From Nitrospirota bacterium (GTDB taxonomy: Bacteria; Nitrospirota; Nitrospiria; Nitrospirales; Nitrospiraceae): DNA of 64,000 nucleotides. Below the pieces are notes generated by a model that was not told the DNA's origin, did no database searches, and worked only from the letters and a program-made list of their open reading frames with translations. Positions within the stretch are counted from its first letter, which is position 1. The number at the start of each line of letters is the position of its first letter. The translations under genes and the position numbers were made by a program. Of the stretch, positions 44,297 through 53,426 are shown in pieces. Where the stretch lies: contig JAPLLG010000003.1 of assembly GCA_026387665.1 (NCBI GenBank), positions 1 through 64,000 on the forward strand. Direction: 5' to 3'.

Positions 44297-44704
44297 ATGG
44301 GGACGACGTTTCGGGAACAGGGCATCGAGACCGTTCATGATCAGGTGGTCAGTCTGGTCGCGCAGCGATGGGCGAAGGCCTTTCAGTGCAAGGTCACGAT
44401 CCACACCAGTCTGGAGCAGAATCCCTGGGCTGATCCCGAGCAACAGTGCGACATCGTCGGGTGGCAGGTGAGTTCATCCGGCAATCGGATGGAGTGGATG
44501 GCTGAGGTAGAAACCTCCGACTCGATCGGGGATCCTGAGATCCTGTCGAGGTGGAAGCGGGCGATGGTTCCCGGCATTCCCTTCTATCTGCTCGTGCCAC
44601 GCGGATGGAAAGAATCGGCGCAGAAACTGGCAGAGGAGGCCTCTGTTCCGTTCAGCTCTGTGTATGAATATGAGTTTGTGAATGATCTCTGTCATGTGCT
44701 TTAA
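44297..44704 (+). CDS. Hypothetical protein, possible PD-(D/E)XK-like fold
   Basis: A 135-residue protein with ATG 44297 behind a GAGGG site, 13 bp after nrdJ. The sequence pattern DIVGWQVSSSG then MEWMAEVETSD, followed by a helix and FYLLVPRGW, resembles the D...ExE(K) core of small restriction-endonuclease-like proteins of unknown role. The lysine of the motif is replaced (VET), so nuclease activity is doubtful. It is likely co-transcribed with nrdJ and the ACT gene. No named family is recognised. Confidence 0.6.
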   Translation: MGTTFREQGIETVHDQVVSLVAQRWAKAFQCKVTIHTSLEQNPWADPEQQCDIVGWQVSSSGNRMEWMAEVETSDSIGDPEILSRWKRAMVPGIPFYLLVPRGWKESAQKLAEEASVPFSSVYEYEFVNDLCHVL

Positions 44705-44736
44705 ATCATGCGTCTCTTGGTTACGGAGTAACGGTC

Positions 44737-45147
44737 ATGCCTACCACGACACAATTGGTCATCAGCGGACTGAGTAAGCCTGGCGTCATGGCTCAAGTGG
44801 CCCAGGTCCTTGGGGAGGCGAAGGTCAACATCAAGGCTTTTTCCGCTCCGGAAGTGACTGGAACGGGAAAGCTGAGACTCTTAGTTGCGGACCTGGATGG
44901 AGCCAGAGCCGCGCTGAAGGCTGCGAAGATCAAGTTCACAGAGGAAACGGCCTTGCTGTTGAGCCTGGAGAACAAGCCTGGCGCGTTGAAGGAAGTGGCG
45001 GATCTCTTGACCAAGGCCCGTATCAATATTAAATGCGGCTACTGTACCCCTTCCCGTGAGGGAAAGCGGGCGATCGTCGTCCTCACGGTTTCGAATACGG
45101 CAAAAGCGCTCACCATCCTGCAGGATCAATCGCTCGACGAGTTCTAG
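44737..45147 (+). CDS. Tandem ACT-domain protein
   Basis: A 136-residue protein made of two ACT folds. The first starts TTQLVISGLSKPGVMAQVAQ; the second starts TALLLSLENKPGALKEVADL and carries INIKCGYCTPSREGKRAIVV. ACT pairs bind amino acids or similar ligands and act as allosteric regulators. This stand-alone form is common in Nitrospira-type and delta-proteobacterial genomes. There is no enzyme domain attached. The next gene starts two bases after its stop. The ligand is unknown. Confidence 0.85.
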   Translation: MPTTTQLVISGLSKPGVMAQVAQVLGEAKVNIKAFSAPEVTGTGKLRLLVADLDGARAALKAAKIKFTEETALLLSLENKPGALKEVADLLTKARINIKCGYCTPSREGKRAIVVLTVSNTAKALTILQDQSLDEF

Positions 45148-45149
45148 CC

Positions 45150-45827
45150 ATGGCTTCTCAGGGGCTTTGCTCCTATCAGTTTCTCCGGCTGATTCTACTG
45201 TTCTCCTTCTTTGCCGCGACCCTGACTGCTTGTAGCGGCCCTTTCACGCCTGCCTATTTCCCTGGCTACCCTGTCGGCTTCGTGGAGCGGGGTGTCGCTT
45301 CCTGGTATGGGCCTGGATTTCACGGGAACAAGACGGCCAGCGGTGAACGGTACGACATGCATCAGTTGACGGCTGCTCACCGGACCCTGCCGCTTGGCTC
45401 CATTGCGGTCGTTCGATCGATGAGTAGCGGACGGGAGGTGACGGTCCGCATTAACGATCGGGGGCCCTTCGCCAAAGGGAGGGTGCTGGACCTTTCACTT
45501 GCCGGGGCTCAGGCGCTCGGGATGACCGGGCCTGGCACAGACCAGATCGAGTTGCGGGTCGTGGGCTATCAAGGCAGGACTGCCGATATGGGGGTCTTAC
45601 GAGTCCAGGTCGGGTCCTTTTCCGATCAGCAGAATGCTTTGAGCCTGTTAGAGCGGGCCAACCATTTCTACTCGGGAGGCAGAGTCCAGGCTGTCGATCT
45701 GCCGGAAGGCAAGCGCTATCGGGTTCAGATCGGTCAGTTTGCAACAGAAGCTCAAGCTGAAGCAGCAGCGTCCCGTCTTGAATCATCTCTTTCGCTCCAC
45801 CCATTTATCTTTCGAGACGATTCTTAG
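45150..45827 (+). CDS. rlpA: RlpA-like septal ring lipoprotein with SPOR domain
   Basis: A 225-residue lipoprotein: signal peptide, lipobox LTAC with Cys28, then a double-psi beta-barrel. The RlpA signature is complete (GVASWYGPGFHGNKTASGER; LTAAHRTLPLGSIAVV; VRINDRGPF; LDLSLAGAQALGM). A C-terminal SPOR domain (LRVQVGSFSDQQNALSLLER to VQIGQF) binds denuded glycan strands at the division site. RlpA acts as a lytic transglycosylase in some species. It lies two bases after the ACT gene, suggesting the same transcript, though no functional tie is known. Confidence 0.9.
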   Translation: MASQGLCSYQFLRLILLFSFFAATLTACSGPFTPAYFPGYPVGFVERGVASWYGPGFHGNKTASGERYDMHQLTAAHRTLPLGSIAVVRSMSSGREVTVRINDRGPFAKGRVLDLSLAGAQALGMTGPGTDQIELRVVGYQGRTADMGVLRVQVGSFSDQQNALSLLERANHFYSGGRVQAVDLPEGKRYRVQIGQFATEAQAEAAASRLESSLSLHPFIFRDDS

Positions 45828-45881
45828 GGCTTCCGCCATCGAGTCATGCTATCCCCTCAATTCAGTCGTTATTCTGCGGCC

Positions 45882-45983
45882 ATGAAGCACAACCATATGA
45901 TTTTGTGGTTAGTTTTCATCGTATGCTTGCTCGCGAGCTTATCCTGTGATACATCTACTAGCCAATGGATACAGGTCCTATAG
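45882..45983 (+). CDS. Possible 33-residue lipopeptide
   Basis: A very short ORF with an N-terminal MKHNHMILWLVFIVCLLASL, then SC and a ten-residue tail. It resembles a minimal lipoprotein signal, but the lipobox (SLSC) is atypical and no ribosome site is seen. It fills part of a gap of about 285 bp between RlpA and the CorC-like gene. Weak support. Confidence 0.25.
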   Translation: MKHNHMILWLVFIVCLLASLSCDTSTSQWIQVL

Positions 45984-46112
45984 GTTCCTATCACGTCACG
46001 CTGTTCCGCCAAAGCTCTCATTGCCGGCCCAAGGCAATAGGGGATAGCCCCTTGGCCTGCGGCCATTTTCATTTAACCGACAGAGTCGGTCCCCTCAAGT
46101 AAATTGCAATCT

Positions 46113-47393
46113 ATGGATGTGCTAATTCTCTTAGCCCTTATCGTTATTTCAGCCGTGATATCGACGGCCGAGATCGGCTTCTTTGCGGTCAACGACACAA
46201 AACTACGGGCGCTCGCCCAAACCGGCAGTGCCAGAGCGAAGTTGGCCCTCCATCTCCGCAGCGATCCGCAAAAGCTTCTGTCGACCATTCTGGTCGGCGA
46301 TCGTCTGGTCGGCGTGGCGACGCCGATGTATGCCACATTTTTAACGCTGAACATCTATGGGGGCCGCAACTTTTTCGACGAGGCGATGGCCGTCATGGTC
46401 GGCCTCTTGACCTTTGTCCTTCTGGTCGCCGTCGATGTGATCCCCAAAACGTTGGCCGCCAAGTTTGCTGTGCCGGTCACGCTGAACATGGCCTACCCGG
46501 TCTACGGGGTGCAACTATTCCTCAAGCCCTTCTTGTTTGTGATCGTGCCGTTGATCCACAAATTGACGGGCGGAAAGGGTTTGACGCTGCCCCTCGTGAC
46601 CGAGGAAGAGCTGAAGATCATGCTGGATGAGGGGGGGAAGACCGGGACGATCGAGTTTGAGAAGGTGCAGATGATCAAGAACGTCTTTCAGCTCAAAGAC
46701 ATCACAGCTGAAGACGCGATGACCCCTCGTCTCTATGTTTTTTCATTGGATGGAAATCTACGCCTGAAAGAGGCCCAAGAACTCCTCTATAACTCGAAAT
46801 ACTCCAGGATTCCGGTGTATGACGGATCGCTCGATAACATCACGGGCATTCTCTATAAGACGAGGGCCCTGACCGAACTCGCCAAGGGGCAGAATGAGGC
46901 CAAACTCAAGGACATTGCCTATCCTCCGTTGTTCGTTCCCTCAGGCAAGACGGCGGATGATCTTATGAAGCAGTTTCAGCAGGAAAAGCGGCATATGGCC
47001 GTCGTGGTCAACGAATTTGGCGGCGTGATGGGGATCGTGACGCTGGAGGATCTTCTCGAAGAAGTAGTCGGGGAGATCATGGACGAAACAGATATTACAG
47101 AAGAACTCATCAAGCGGTTAGGGAAGAACCATATCCTGGTGCATGGTAGAACCGAAGTCCGCAAGATCAACGACTTCCTGAAAGTCGATCTCGGAGATGA
47201 AGCGGTGACGATCGGCGGACTGATTCAGCAGGAAATCGGCCGGATCCCCAAGGTGGGAGAAGAAGTGCGGATCGCCAATTGCCGAATTCTCATCCATGAA
47301 GCAGAGCCTCGATCTATCCGGAGTGTCCAAATCTATCGAGACGAGAAATCGCCTGCGCACTTCGAAACTCCCAACCTCGACCTCGTCAGCTAA
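46113..47393 (+). CDS. CNNM/CorC-family membrane transporter (hemolysin-like, CBS pair)
   Basis: A 426-residue protein. A DUF21/CNNM transmembrane domain fills residues about 1-180 (VLILLALIVISAVISTAEIG; STILVGDRLVGVATPMYATF; VGLLTFVLLVAVDVIPKTLA). A CBS pair follows (AMTPRLYVFSLDGNLRLKEA; YPPLFVPSGKTADDLMKQFQ; GGVMGIVTLEDLLEEVVGEI), then a CorC_HlyC domain ending FETPNLDLVS. Members export or regulate magnesium or cobalt. ATG 46113 is taken over TTG 46104. The last eight bases overlap the convergent ligA end. Confidence 0.9.
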   Translation: MDVLILLALIVISAVISTAEIGFFAVNDTKLRALAQTGSARAKLALHLRSDPQKLLSTILVGDRLVGVATPMYATFLTLNIYGGRNFFDEAMAVMVGLLTFVLLVAVDVIPKTLAAKFAVPVTLNMAYPVYGVQLFLKPFLFVIVPLIHKLTGGKGLTLPLVTEEELKIMLDEGGKTGTIEFEKVQMIKNVFQLKDITAEDAMTPRLYVFSLDGNLRLKEAQELLYNSKYSRIPVYDGSLDNITGILYKTRALTELAKGQNEAKLKDIAYPPLFVPSGKTADDLMKQFQQEKRHMAVVVNEFGGVMGIVTLEDLLEEVVGEIMDETDITEELIKRLGKNHILVHGRTEVRKINDFLKVDLGDEAVTIGGLIQQEIGRIPKVGEEVRIANCRILIHEAEPRSIRSVQIYRDEKSPAHFETPNLDLVS

Positions 47394-49413
47394 GTTCTTT
47401 TCCCTCTTCCCCGATCAGGGCTGCAAACTCCTGCTCCGTCAGAATCGTCACCTCCAGGGTTTTAGCCTGCTCAAGTTTGGACCCTGGGTCCCGTCCCGCC
47501 ACGACATAGGACGTTTTCTTACTCACGCTGGAGGAGACGCGTCCTCCTACTGTTTCGACCGCCCGTTGCGCCTCGTCTCGCGTGAAGCGGTCCAGCCCCC
47601 CGGTGAAGACAAAGGTCTTGCCTGCGAGGGGAGATGTCGCTCTATCCCCCCTCGCCATACCAGGAGCAATCTGGACGCCTGATTTCTGGAGTTGTGCGAT
47701 GACCTCACGGTTGCGCGGCTCTGAGCAATAGGCGACCAGGCTGTCTGAAATTTCAGGACCGATCTCCCTGATCTGCTGCAGCCGTTCCCGGTCAGCCGAC
47801 ATGATTTCATCGAGCGACTTGAACTCGCGGGCCAGGACCTTGGCGATATGTTGTCCGACTTGTCGTATGCCTAGTCCCATCAGAAACCGATCAAGAGACA
47901 CGGTTTTGCTGCCAGCTATCGACTCCAGGAGGAGGGTGGCGGATCGGTCGGCAAATCCATCGAGTGTGATGAGGTCGTCTTTGGTCAGGCGATAGAGATC
48001 GGCGAGCGATCGCACCAGCCCCTCGTCGACCAGCTGCGCCACGGTCTTCTTCCCCAAGCCTTCGATGTTGAGGGCATGTTTGGACGCAAAATGTTCGATC
48101 GCCCCCTTCAATTGTGCGCCACAGACCGATTGGCCTGTGCAGTAGAAATAGGCGCCCTCGCGAGCGACGCTCGATCCGCAGACCGGGCAATGATCCGGCA
48201 TGCAAAAGGGGGCCTTGCGCTGTTCTCCTGGAATGGGAACCCGTTCGGCGATCGCAGGAATCACATCGCCGGCCCGTTCCACCTTGACCGTGTCGCCGAT
48301 TCGAATGTCCTTCCGCGCCACTTCATCGGCATTGTGCAGGGTGGCGCGGCTGATGGTGACGCCACCGACCTCCACCGGTTTCAAGAGGGCGACCGGCGTG
48401 AGGGTTCCGGTTCTCCCGACGGAGACGGCGATATCCTGCACGACGGTGATTTCCTTGCGCGGCGTAAATTTGTAGGCGATGGCCCAGCGGGGACTGCGGG
48501 ATTTCATGCCCAGGCGGTCCTGCCAGTCCCGGCGATTGACCTTCACGACCACGCCATCGATCTCATAGGGCAGCTGATCCCTGATCGATTCCGTTTCACG
48601 GTGGAAGTCCATTGCCTCATCGATCGAAGCACAGAGTCGTCGATGCGTCGGGACTGGGAGACCCCATTGGGCCATGCGTTCCAGTTCATCCCAATGAGTC
48701 GGCGGGACCGGTGAGGATTGGGCCATGATTTCGTAACAGGTCACGACCAAGGGACGGGTTGCCGTAATCGTGGAGTCCAACTGTCTGAGTGAACCGGAGG
48801 CGGCATTGCGCGGATTGGCAAAGGCGTCGTCGCCTCGCTCCGTGATCCGCCGATTCAAGGCTTGGAAATCGGCGAGGGGCATATAGACTTCGCCCCGCAC
48901 GACAAGATGACCGGGGAGTCCTGGTTGGGCGTGCAACTGCAATGGCAGCGAACGAATCGTGCGGAGGTTGACCGTGACATCCTCTCCGGTGGTTCCGTCT
49001 CCTCTGGTCGCGCCACGGGTAAAGACTCCATGGTCGTACACGAGCTCAACAGACAAACCATCGAACTTTGGTTCCGCGCTGTATTCGATTGACTGGGTTT
49101 CCAGCTCGCGCTTCATCCGTTGATCGAAGGCCTGCACCTCACCCGGCTCGACGATCGAGTCCAGGCTGAGCATGGGTTGTTCGTGGGGAACCTTGGTGAG
49201 TGATTCGAGCGGCGGCGCCCCGACCCGCTGAGTCGGAGAATCGGGCGTGACGAGTTCCGGATGCTGTCGCTCCAGATCGATCAGCTCGCGGAAGAGGCGA
49301 TCGTATTCCGTATCTGAAATCTCCGGCCGGTCTTTGGCATAGTACAGATTGTCGTGGCGACGGATTTCGTCCTTGAGGTCAGTCAGTTTGGCAAGGATAT
49401 CGGCGTGGGTCAT
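47386..49413 (-). CDS. ligA: NAD-dependent DNA ligase LigA
   Basis: A 675-residue enzyme that seals nicks in replication and repair using NAD. Domain Ia binds NMN (LYYAKDRPEISDTEYDRLFR). The adenylated lysine is Lys116 in AEPKFDGLSVEL. The OB fold, the four-cysteine zinc finger (CPVCGS, then YFYCTGQSVCGAQ), helix-hairpin-helix repeats and a C-terminal BRCT domain (LAGKTFVFTGGLDRFTRDEA) follow in order. ATG 49413 matches the usual N-terminus; a longer frame to 49482 is not supported. It is divergent from the LysM/trp operon with about 220 bp between. Confidence 0.97.
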   Translation of the reverse strand: MTHADILAKLTDLKDEIRRHDNLYYAKDRPEISDTEYDRLFRELIDLERQHPELVTPDSPTQRVGAPPLESLTKVPHEQPMLSLDSIVEPGEVQAFDQRMKRELETQSIEYSAEPKFDGLSVELVYDHGVFTRGATRGDGTTGEDVTVNLRTIRSLPLQLHAQPGLPGHLVVRGEVYMPLADFQALNRRITERGDDAFANPRNAASGSLRQLDSTITATRPLVVTCYEIMAQSSPVPPTHWDELERMAQWGLPVPTHRRLCASIDEAMDFHRETESIRDQLPYEIDGVVVKVNRRDWQDRLGMKSRSPRWAIAYKFTPRKEITVVQDIAVSVGRTGTLTPVALLKPVEVGGVTISRATLHNADEVARKDIRIGDTVKVERAGDVIPAIAERVPIPGEQRKAPFCMPDHCPVCGSSVAREGAYFYCTGQSVCGAQLKGAIEHFASKHALNIEGLGKKTVAQLVDEGLVRSLADLYRLTKDDLITLDGFADRSATLLLESIAGSKTVSLDRFLMGLGIRQVGQHIAKVLAREFKSLDEIMSADRERLQQIREIGPEISDSLVAYCSEPRNREVIAQLQKSGVQIAPGMARGDRATSPLAGKTFVFTGGLDRFTRDEAQRAVETVGGRVSSSVSKKTSYVVAGRDPGSKLEQAKTLEVTILTEQEFAALIGEEGKELS

Positions 49414-49505
49414 AGGGGCTGGATGGCGACGAACACAAGATGTGACGGCCCGACCGTACCATAGGGGCGGGGAGTGGGTCAAACGGAGTATGATCCATAT
49501 TCGCT

Positions 49506-49534
49506 TTGACTTTCGCCGCGTTAGACACTATTCT
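49506..49534 (+). promoter_or_regulatory. Sigma-70-type promoter for the LysM-trp operon
   Basis: TTGACT (49506-49511), a 17-bp spacer and TATTCT (49529-49534) form a good sigma-70-like promoter about 95 bp upstream of the LysM gene. No trp attenuator (Trp-rich leader peptide with alternative hairpins) is evident between it and the first gene. Confidence 0.6.
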
Positions 49535-49631
49535 ACCTGTTCGATTTGGGTCGATTTCCCGTTGCTTGCAGCGGGTGCCCGCTCCTTACTGCGAGAGGGA
49601 CCTTCCCTCGCGACCGTCATAGGAGGTATCC

Positions 49632-50282
49632 ATGAAAGAGGAGAATCGCATGAATAAGTTGATGTCCAGATTCAGCTATCGAATCGTCCCCGTCATCTGC
49701 GTGGGACTGTTGTTGAGCGGCTGTGTCATGGCGGAGAAATACGAGGCGGAAAAGGCGCGCAGCCTGAACTTCCAGCGCCTCCTGGCTCAGGAAGAAAAGC
49801 GAACCAGCGAGCTGGATAATGAGGCCAGACGGAGCAAGAGCGAACTGATGGAGTTTGAAGCCAGGAACCGTGAGCTCACGGCGCAGATCCAGGCCGTGCG
49901 GGAGCAAGCGGCCCGTGCGCAGGAGGAAGCAGAGGCGATGAAGGAATCGGCGCTGCTGGAACGTAAGGCCAAGGCCGATATGAAGCGCCCGGTTGCGCCT
50001 GGACGCAAGGCAAGAGCAGTTGAGCCCCCTGTTGATATTACTGACACAGTGGATCTGAGTGCCTCGGATCTCGGGCTCCCTCCCGAGTCTTCTTCCCTGT
50101 CAGGCTTGGCCGAGTCATCGCAGGGAGGCCTGGGAGCTCCCACGACCCATGTCGTGAAGGCAGGCGAAACGCTCTATCGGATCAGCCGCCAATATGGCGT
50201 GTCCGTCGACAAGGTCAAAAAGTGGAATAAGCTGCAGGACAATACCATCGAGATCGGACAGAAACTCATCGTAGGCCAATAA
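49632..50282 (+). CDS. LysM-domain lipoprotein with coiled coil
   Basis: A 216-residue protein. The signal peptide ends in lipobox LSGC with Cys31. A long charged coiled coil spans residues about 38-125 (AEKYEAEKARSLNFQRLLAQ; ELTAQIQAVREQAARAQEEA), then a Pro/Ser-rich linker and a single C-terminal LysM domain (THVVKAGETLYRISRQYGVS, then IEIGQKLIVG). It should bind peptidoglycan from an outer-membrane anchor. ATG 49632 has a near-perfect AGGAGG; an ATG at 49650 also has a site. trpE starts 15 bp after its stop, so this envelope gene appears to be the first gene of the trp transcript. Confidence 0.85.
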   Translation: MKEENRMNKLMSRFSYRIVPVICVGLLLSGCVMAEKYEAEKARSLNFQRLLAQEEKRTSELDNEARRSKSELMEFEARNRELTAQIQAVREQAARAQEEAEAMKESALLERKAKADMKRPVAPGRKARAVEPPVDITDTVDLSASDLGLPPESSSLSGLAESSQGGLGAPTTHVVKAGETLYRISRQYGVSVDKVKKWNKLQDNTIEIGQKLIVGQ

Positions 50283-50297
50283 TAATAGGACGATACA

Positions 50298-51794
50298 GTG
50301 GCGCCGCCGCAATACTCACTCAGTCTTGACCAATTTCGGCAGTATGCAGGGCAGGGGAACCTCATTCCGCTCTATCGGGAGATCCTTGCGGACTATGAGA
50401 CCCCTGTCTCTGCCTTTGCCAAAATCGATCATGGCCCTTCTGCCTACCTCCTGGAGTCCATCGAGGGGGGCGAGAAATGGGCGCGCTATTCCTTCCTTGG
50501 CAGTGGCACTCCCGTCGTCGTCTACGAAGATAAGGGCGACCTCCTGGTCGTGCAGGGCTCCAAGAAAAAACGTATCCCCAGCCGCGGGAACCCCCTCGAA
50601 CGTCTGAGAGAGATGATGGAGGGCTACCGTCCTGTGACCGTGCCAGGCCTGCCCCCTTTCGTGGGAGGCGCGGTCGGCTATCTGAGCTACGATATGGTGC
50701 GTACGTTCGAGGACCTGGCTGCCAGACAGAAGGACCAGCTCAACCTGCCTGACTTTGCTTTTCTCCTCACCGACACGATGTTGATCTTCGACAATGTCGC
50801 CCAGAAGATCAAAGTCGTGGCCACCGCCCATATCACGGCGAAAGGGGAGCGTGGCATCAAGGCTGCCTACCGTTCTGCCACGGAACGGATCGAGCGCATG
50901 ATCGCGCGGCTCAAACGTCCCCTTCGCCGCACGAAGCCTCATCGCCGCCGCAAGCCCGTGACCTTCACCTCGAACATGAGCAAGGCGGACTTCGAGAAGA
51001 TGGTCGTGCGGACGAAGGAATACATCAAGGCCGGCGACATCGTGCAAACGGTGGTCTCTCAGCGGTGGGAGGCCAATGTGCAGGCGCCGTCCCTCCAGCT
51101 CTATCGTGCCTTGCGGGTGGTGAATCCCTCTCCCTATATGTATTACCTGCGTATCGCGGGGGTTGAACTGGTCGGCTCCTCACCCGAGACGCTCGTGCGC
51201 TGTGAGAACGGTGTCATTTCCGTCCGTCCGATCGCCGGTACGCGCCGCCGAGGCGCTACGCCGGAAGAAGACCAGCAGATGGAGCGGCGGCTCTTGGCGG
51301 ACGAGAAGGAACGGGCCGAGCATGTGATGCTGGTGGATCTGGGGCGGAACGATGTCGGACGTGTGGCCAAGCCTGGATCGGTCACAGTGGACTCGCTCAT
51401 GCACGTCGAGCGTTATTCGCATGTGATGCATATCGTCTCGAATGTGACGGGACAACTGGATGAGTCGAAGACGGCCTACGACGTGTTGCGGGCCTGCTTT
51501 CCCGCCGGCACGGTGTCGGGAGCGCCGAAGATTCGCGCGATGCAGATTATCGACGAATTGGAGCCAACCAGGCGCGGTCCCTATGCCGGCGCGGTGGGCT
51601 ACTTCAGTTTCTCCGGCAACATGGACATGTGCATCAATATCCGCACAGTTGTTGTGAAGAAGCACCAGGCCTTCATTCAAGCAGGGGCCGGCATCGTTGC
51701 CGACTCGAATCCTGAACATGAATATGAAGAGACCTGTAATAAGGCTCAGGCCATGATGAAGGCCGTAGAATTAGCCGAGCAGGGATTAGAATAA
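50298..51794 (+). CDS. trpE: Anthranilate synthase component I
   Basis: A 498-residue chorismate-using enzyme that makes anthranilate with glutamine- or ammonia-derived nitrogen, the first committed step of tryptophan synthesis. The N-terminal regulatory part holds LLESIEGGEKWARYSFLG, where ESxxxxxxxxRYS contributes to Trp feedback binding. The catalytic core includes VNPSPYMYYLRIAGVELVGS, PIAGTRRRGATPEED, VMLVDLGRNDVGRV, VSGAPKIRAMQIIDELEPTR and AGAGIVADSNPEHEYEET. The start is GTG at 50298. It is complete, and trpG follows 24 bp later. Confidence 0.96.
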   Translation: MAPPQYSLSLDQFRQYAGQGNLIPLYREILADYETPVSAFAKIDHGPSAYLLESIEGGEKWARYSFLGSGTPVVVYEDKGDLLVVQGSKKKRIPSRGNPLERLREMMEGYRPVTVPGLPPFVGGAVGYLSYDMVRTFEDLAARQKDQLNLPDFAFLLTDTMLIFDNVAQKIKVVATAHITAKGERGIKAAYRSATERIERMIARLKRPLRRTKPHRRRKPVTFTSNMSKADFEKMVVRTKEYIKAGDIVQTVVSQRWEANVQAPSLQLYRALRVVNPSPYMYYLRIAGVELVGSSPETLVRCENGVISVRPIAGTRRRGATPEEDQQMERRLLADEKERAEHVMLVDLGRNDVGRVAKPGSVTVDSLMHVERYSHVMHIVSNVTGQLDESKTAYDVLRACFPAGTVSGAPKIRAMQIIDELEPTRRGPYAGAVGYFSFSGNMDMCINIRTVVVKKHQAFIQAGAGIVADSNPEHEYEETCNKAQAMMKAVELAEQGLE

Positions 51795-51818
51795 CCGGCG
51801 CCACGCGCGAGTCAAGCC

Positions 51819-52382
51819 ATGCTATTGATGATCGACAACTACGACTCCTTTACCTACAACCTCGTGCAATATTTCGGGGAACTGGGTGAGGACGTGCGAG
51901 TCTTCCGTAACAATAAGATTACGGTCGCGCAGATCGAAGCGCTGAAGCCCAGCCGCATTGTCATTTCTCCGGGACCCTGCACCCCGATGGAAGCAGGCGT
52001 GTCGGTCGAGACGATCAAGCATTTCGGCGGGAAGCTTCCTCTCTTGGGCGTCTGCCTCGGTCATCAATCTCTGGCCGTGGCCTTTGGCGGTGACGTCGTT
52101 CGCGCCGAACGGTTAATGCACGGCAAGACCTCGAAGATCCGGCATGACGGGAAAACGATCTTCCAGGGCCTGCCTAATCCTTTCGACGCGACCCGCTACC
52201 ATTCGCTGATCGTGAAGCGGGAGACATTGCCCTCCTGTTTTGAGATCTCCGCCGAAACGGCCGAGGGGGAAATCATGGGATTGCGCCACCGGACCTTGGG
52301 CATCGAAGGGGTGCAGTTCCATCCGGAATCGATCCTCACAACGGCGGGGAAAGACCTCCTCCGTAACTTCCTGAAACTCTAG
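51819..52382 (+). CDS. trpG: Anthranilate synthase glutamine amidotransferase component II
   Basis: A 187-residue class I glutamine amidotransferase that supplies ammonia to TrpE. The catalytic cysteine lies in [17 protein letters not shown], and the His-Glu pair in GVQFHPESI. The N-terminus [20 protein letters not shown] is typical of TrpG/PabA. It may also serve p-aminobenzoate synthesis, as in many bacteria with one such subunit, but its place between trpE and trpD points to tryptophan. trpD follows after 23 bp. Confidence 0.96.
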   Translation: MLLMIDNYDSFTYNLVQYFGELGEDVRVFRNNKITVAQIEALKPSRIVISPGPCTPMEAGVSVETIKHFGGKLPLLGVCLGHQSLAVAFGGDVVRAERLMHGKTSKIRHDGKTIFQGLPNPFDATRYHSLIVKRETLPSCFEISAETAEGEIMGLRHRTLGIEGVQFHPESILTTAGKDLLRNFLKL

Positions 52383-52405
52383 CCAGACCACCTGGTTTCC
52401 CAGCC

Positions 52406-53419
52406 ATGATTAAAGACGCGATTGCCAAACTCGCCGACCGTTCCTCCCTCACCGAGCAAGAGGCAGAATCGGTGATGCTGGAAATTATGGAAGGGGCTGC
52501 GACGCCGGCCCAAATTGCTGCCTACTTGATGGGACTCAGACTCAAGGGAGAGACCGTCGAGGAAGTCGTCGGTTCCGTGCAAGCCATGAGAGCCAAGGCC
52601 GTTCGCATCGCAGTGGGAGATCCCCTGGTCGTGGATACCTGTGGCACAGGAGGGGACGGAGCCCATACGTTCAATATTTCCACCACGGCTGCATTCGTCG
52701 TGGCAGGAGCCGGGCTGACCGTCGCGAAACACGGCAACCGTTCCGTCTCATCCAAGTCAGGAAGTGCGGACGTCCTGTCGGCGCTCGGAGTCAAGATCGA
52801 CCTGCCGACCGAACGGGTGGCGGATTGTATCAATGAGGTCGGAATCGGGTTTCTCTTCGCTCCTCTCTATCATGGAGCCATGAAACATTGCGCCGCGCCA
52901 AGGCAGGAGCTGGGCATCAGGACGATACTGAATCTCTTGGGTCCCCTGACGAATCCTGCCGGAGCCACCATTCAAGTGCTCGGCGTCTATGAAAGTCGAT
53001 TGACCTCCTTGCTCGGAAATGTGCTCATGAGGCTGGGCTCGCAACATTGCTTCATCGTTCATGGGATGGACGGGCTGGATGAGATTACCCTCACGACGAA
53101 AACACAGATTTCAGAAGCGAAGGGGGGCGTACTGTCCAACTATCTCCTGGATCCGGCAGAGTTCGGCCTGGCGCTGGTTTCGGCCAAACAGTTGGCAGGA
53201 GGAACGCCGCAAGAGAATGCCGCGATCACCAGGGACATTCTCCAGGGACGGAAAGGGCCGAAGAGGGACATCGTTTGTTTGAATGTGGCTCCGGCCCTTG
53301 TCGCAGGCCGCAAGGCTGCGAACCTGCAAGAGGGATTCCGCCTGGCAGGCCAGGCTATCGATTCAGGCGCCGCCGCCGAAAAACTGGCCCGCCTCATCGC
53401 ATATACGAATAAGGGATAA
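52406..53419 (+). CDS. trpD: Anthranilate phosphoribosyltransferase
   Basis: A 337-residue enzyme joining anthranilate to PRPP. The PRPP/Mg loop is DTCGTGGDGAHTFNISTTAA, followed by VAKHGNRSVSSKSGSADVLS, both diagnostic. A second metal site is seen around GMDGLDEITL. The N-terminal helical domain (KLADRSSLTEQEAESVMLEI, then YLMGLRLKGETVEE) matches the family. It is not fused to trpG. trpC starts seven bases after the stop. Confidence 0.96.
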   Translation: MIKDAIAKLADRSSLTEQEAESVMLEIMEGAATPAQIAAYLMGLRLKGETVEEVVGSVQAMRAKAVRIAVGDPLVVDTCGTGGDGAHTFNISTTAAFVVAGAGLTVAKHGNRSVSSKSGSADVLSALGVKIDLPTERVADCINEVGIGFLFAPLYHGAMKHCAAPRQELGIRTILNLLGPLTNPAGATIQVLGVYESRLTSLLGNVLMRLGSQHCFIVHGMDGLDEITLTTKTQISEAKGGVLSNYLLDPAEFGLALVSAKQLAGGTPQENAAITRDILQGRKGPKRDIVCLNVAPALVAGRKAANLQEGFRLAGQAIDSGAAAEKLARLIAYTNKG

Positions 53420-53426
53420 GGGTATC

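Noticed and set aside
45869-46072. Minus-strand ORF between RlpA and CorC-like genes
   Set aside because: No ribosome site, no recognisable domain, and composition typical of a chance frame.
50283-50297. trp attenuator leader before trpE
   Set aside because: Only 15 bp separate the LysM stop and trpE, and no Trp-rich short ORF with alternative hairpins was seen upstream of the LysM gene.
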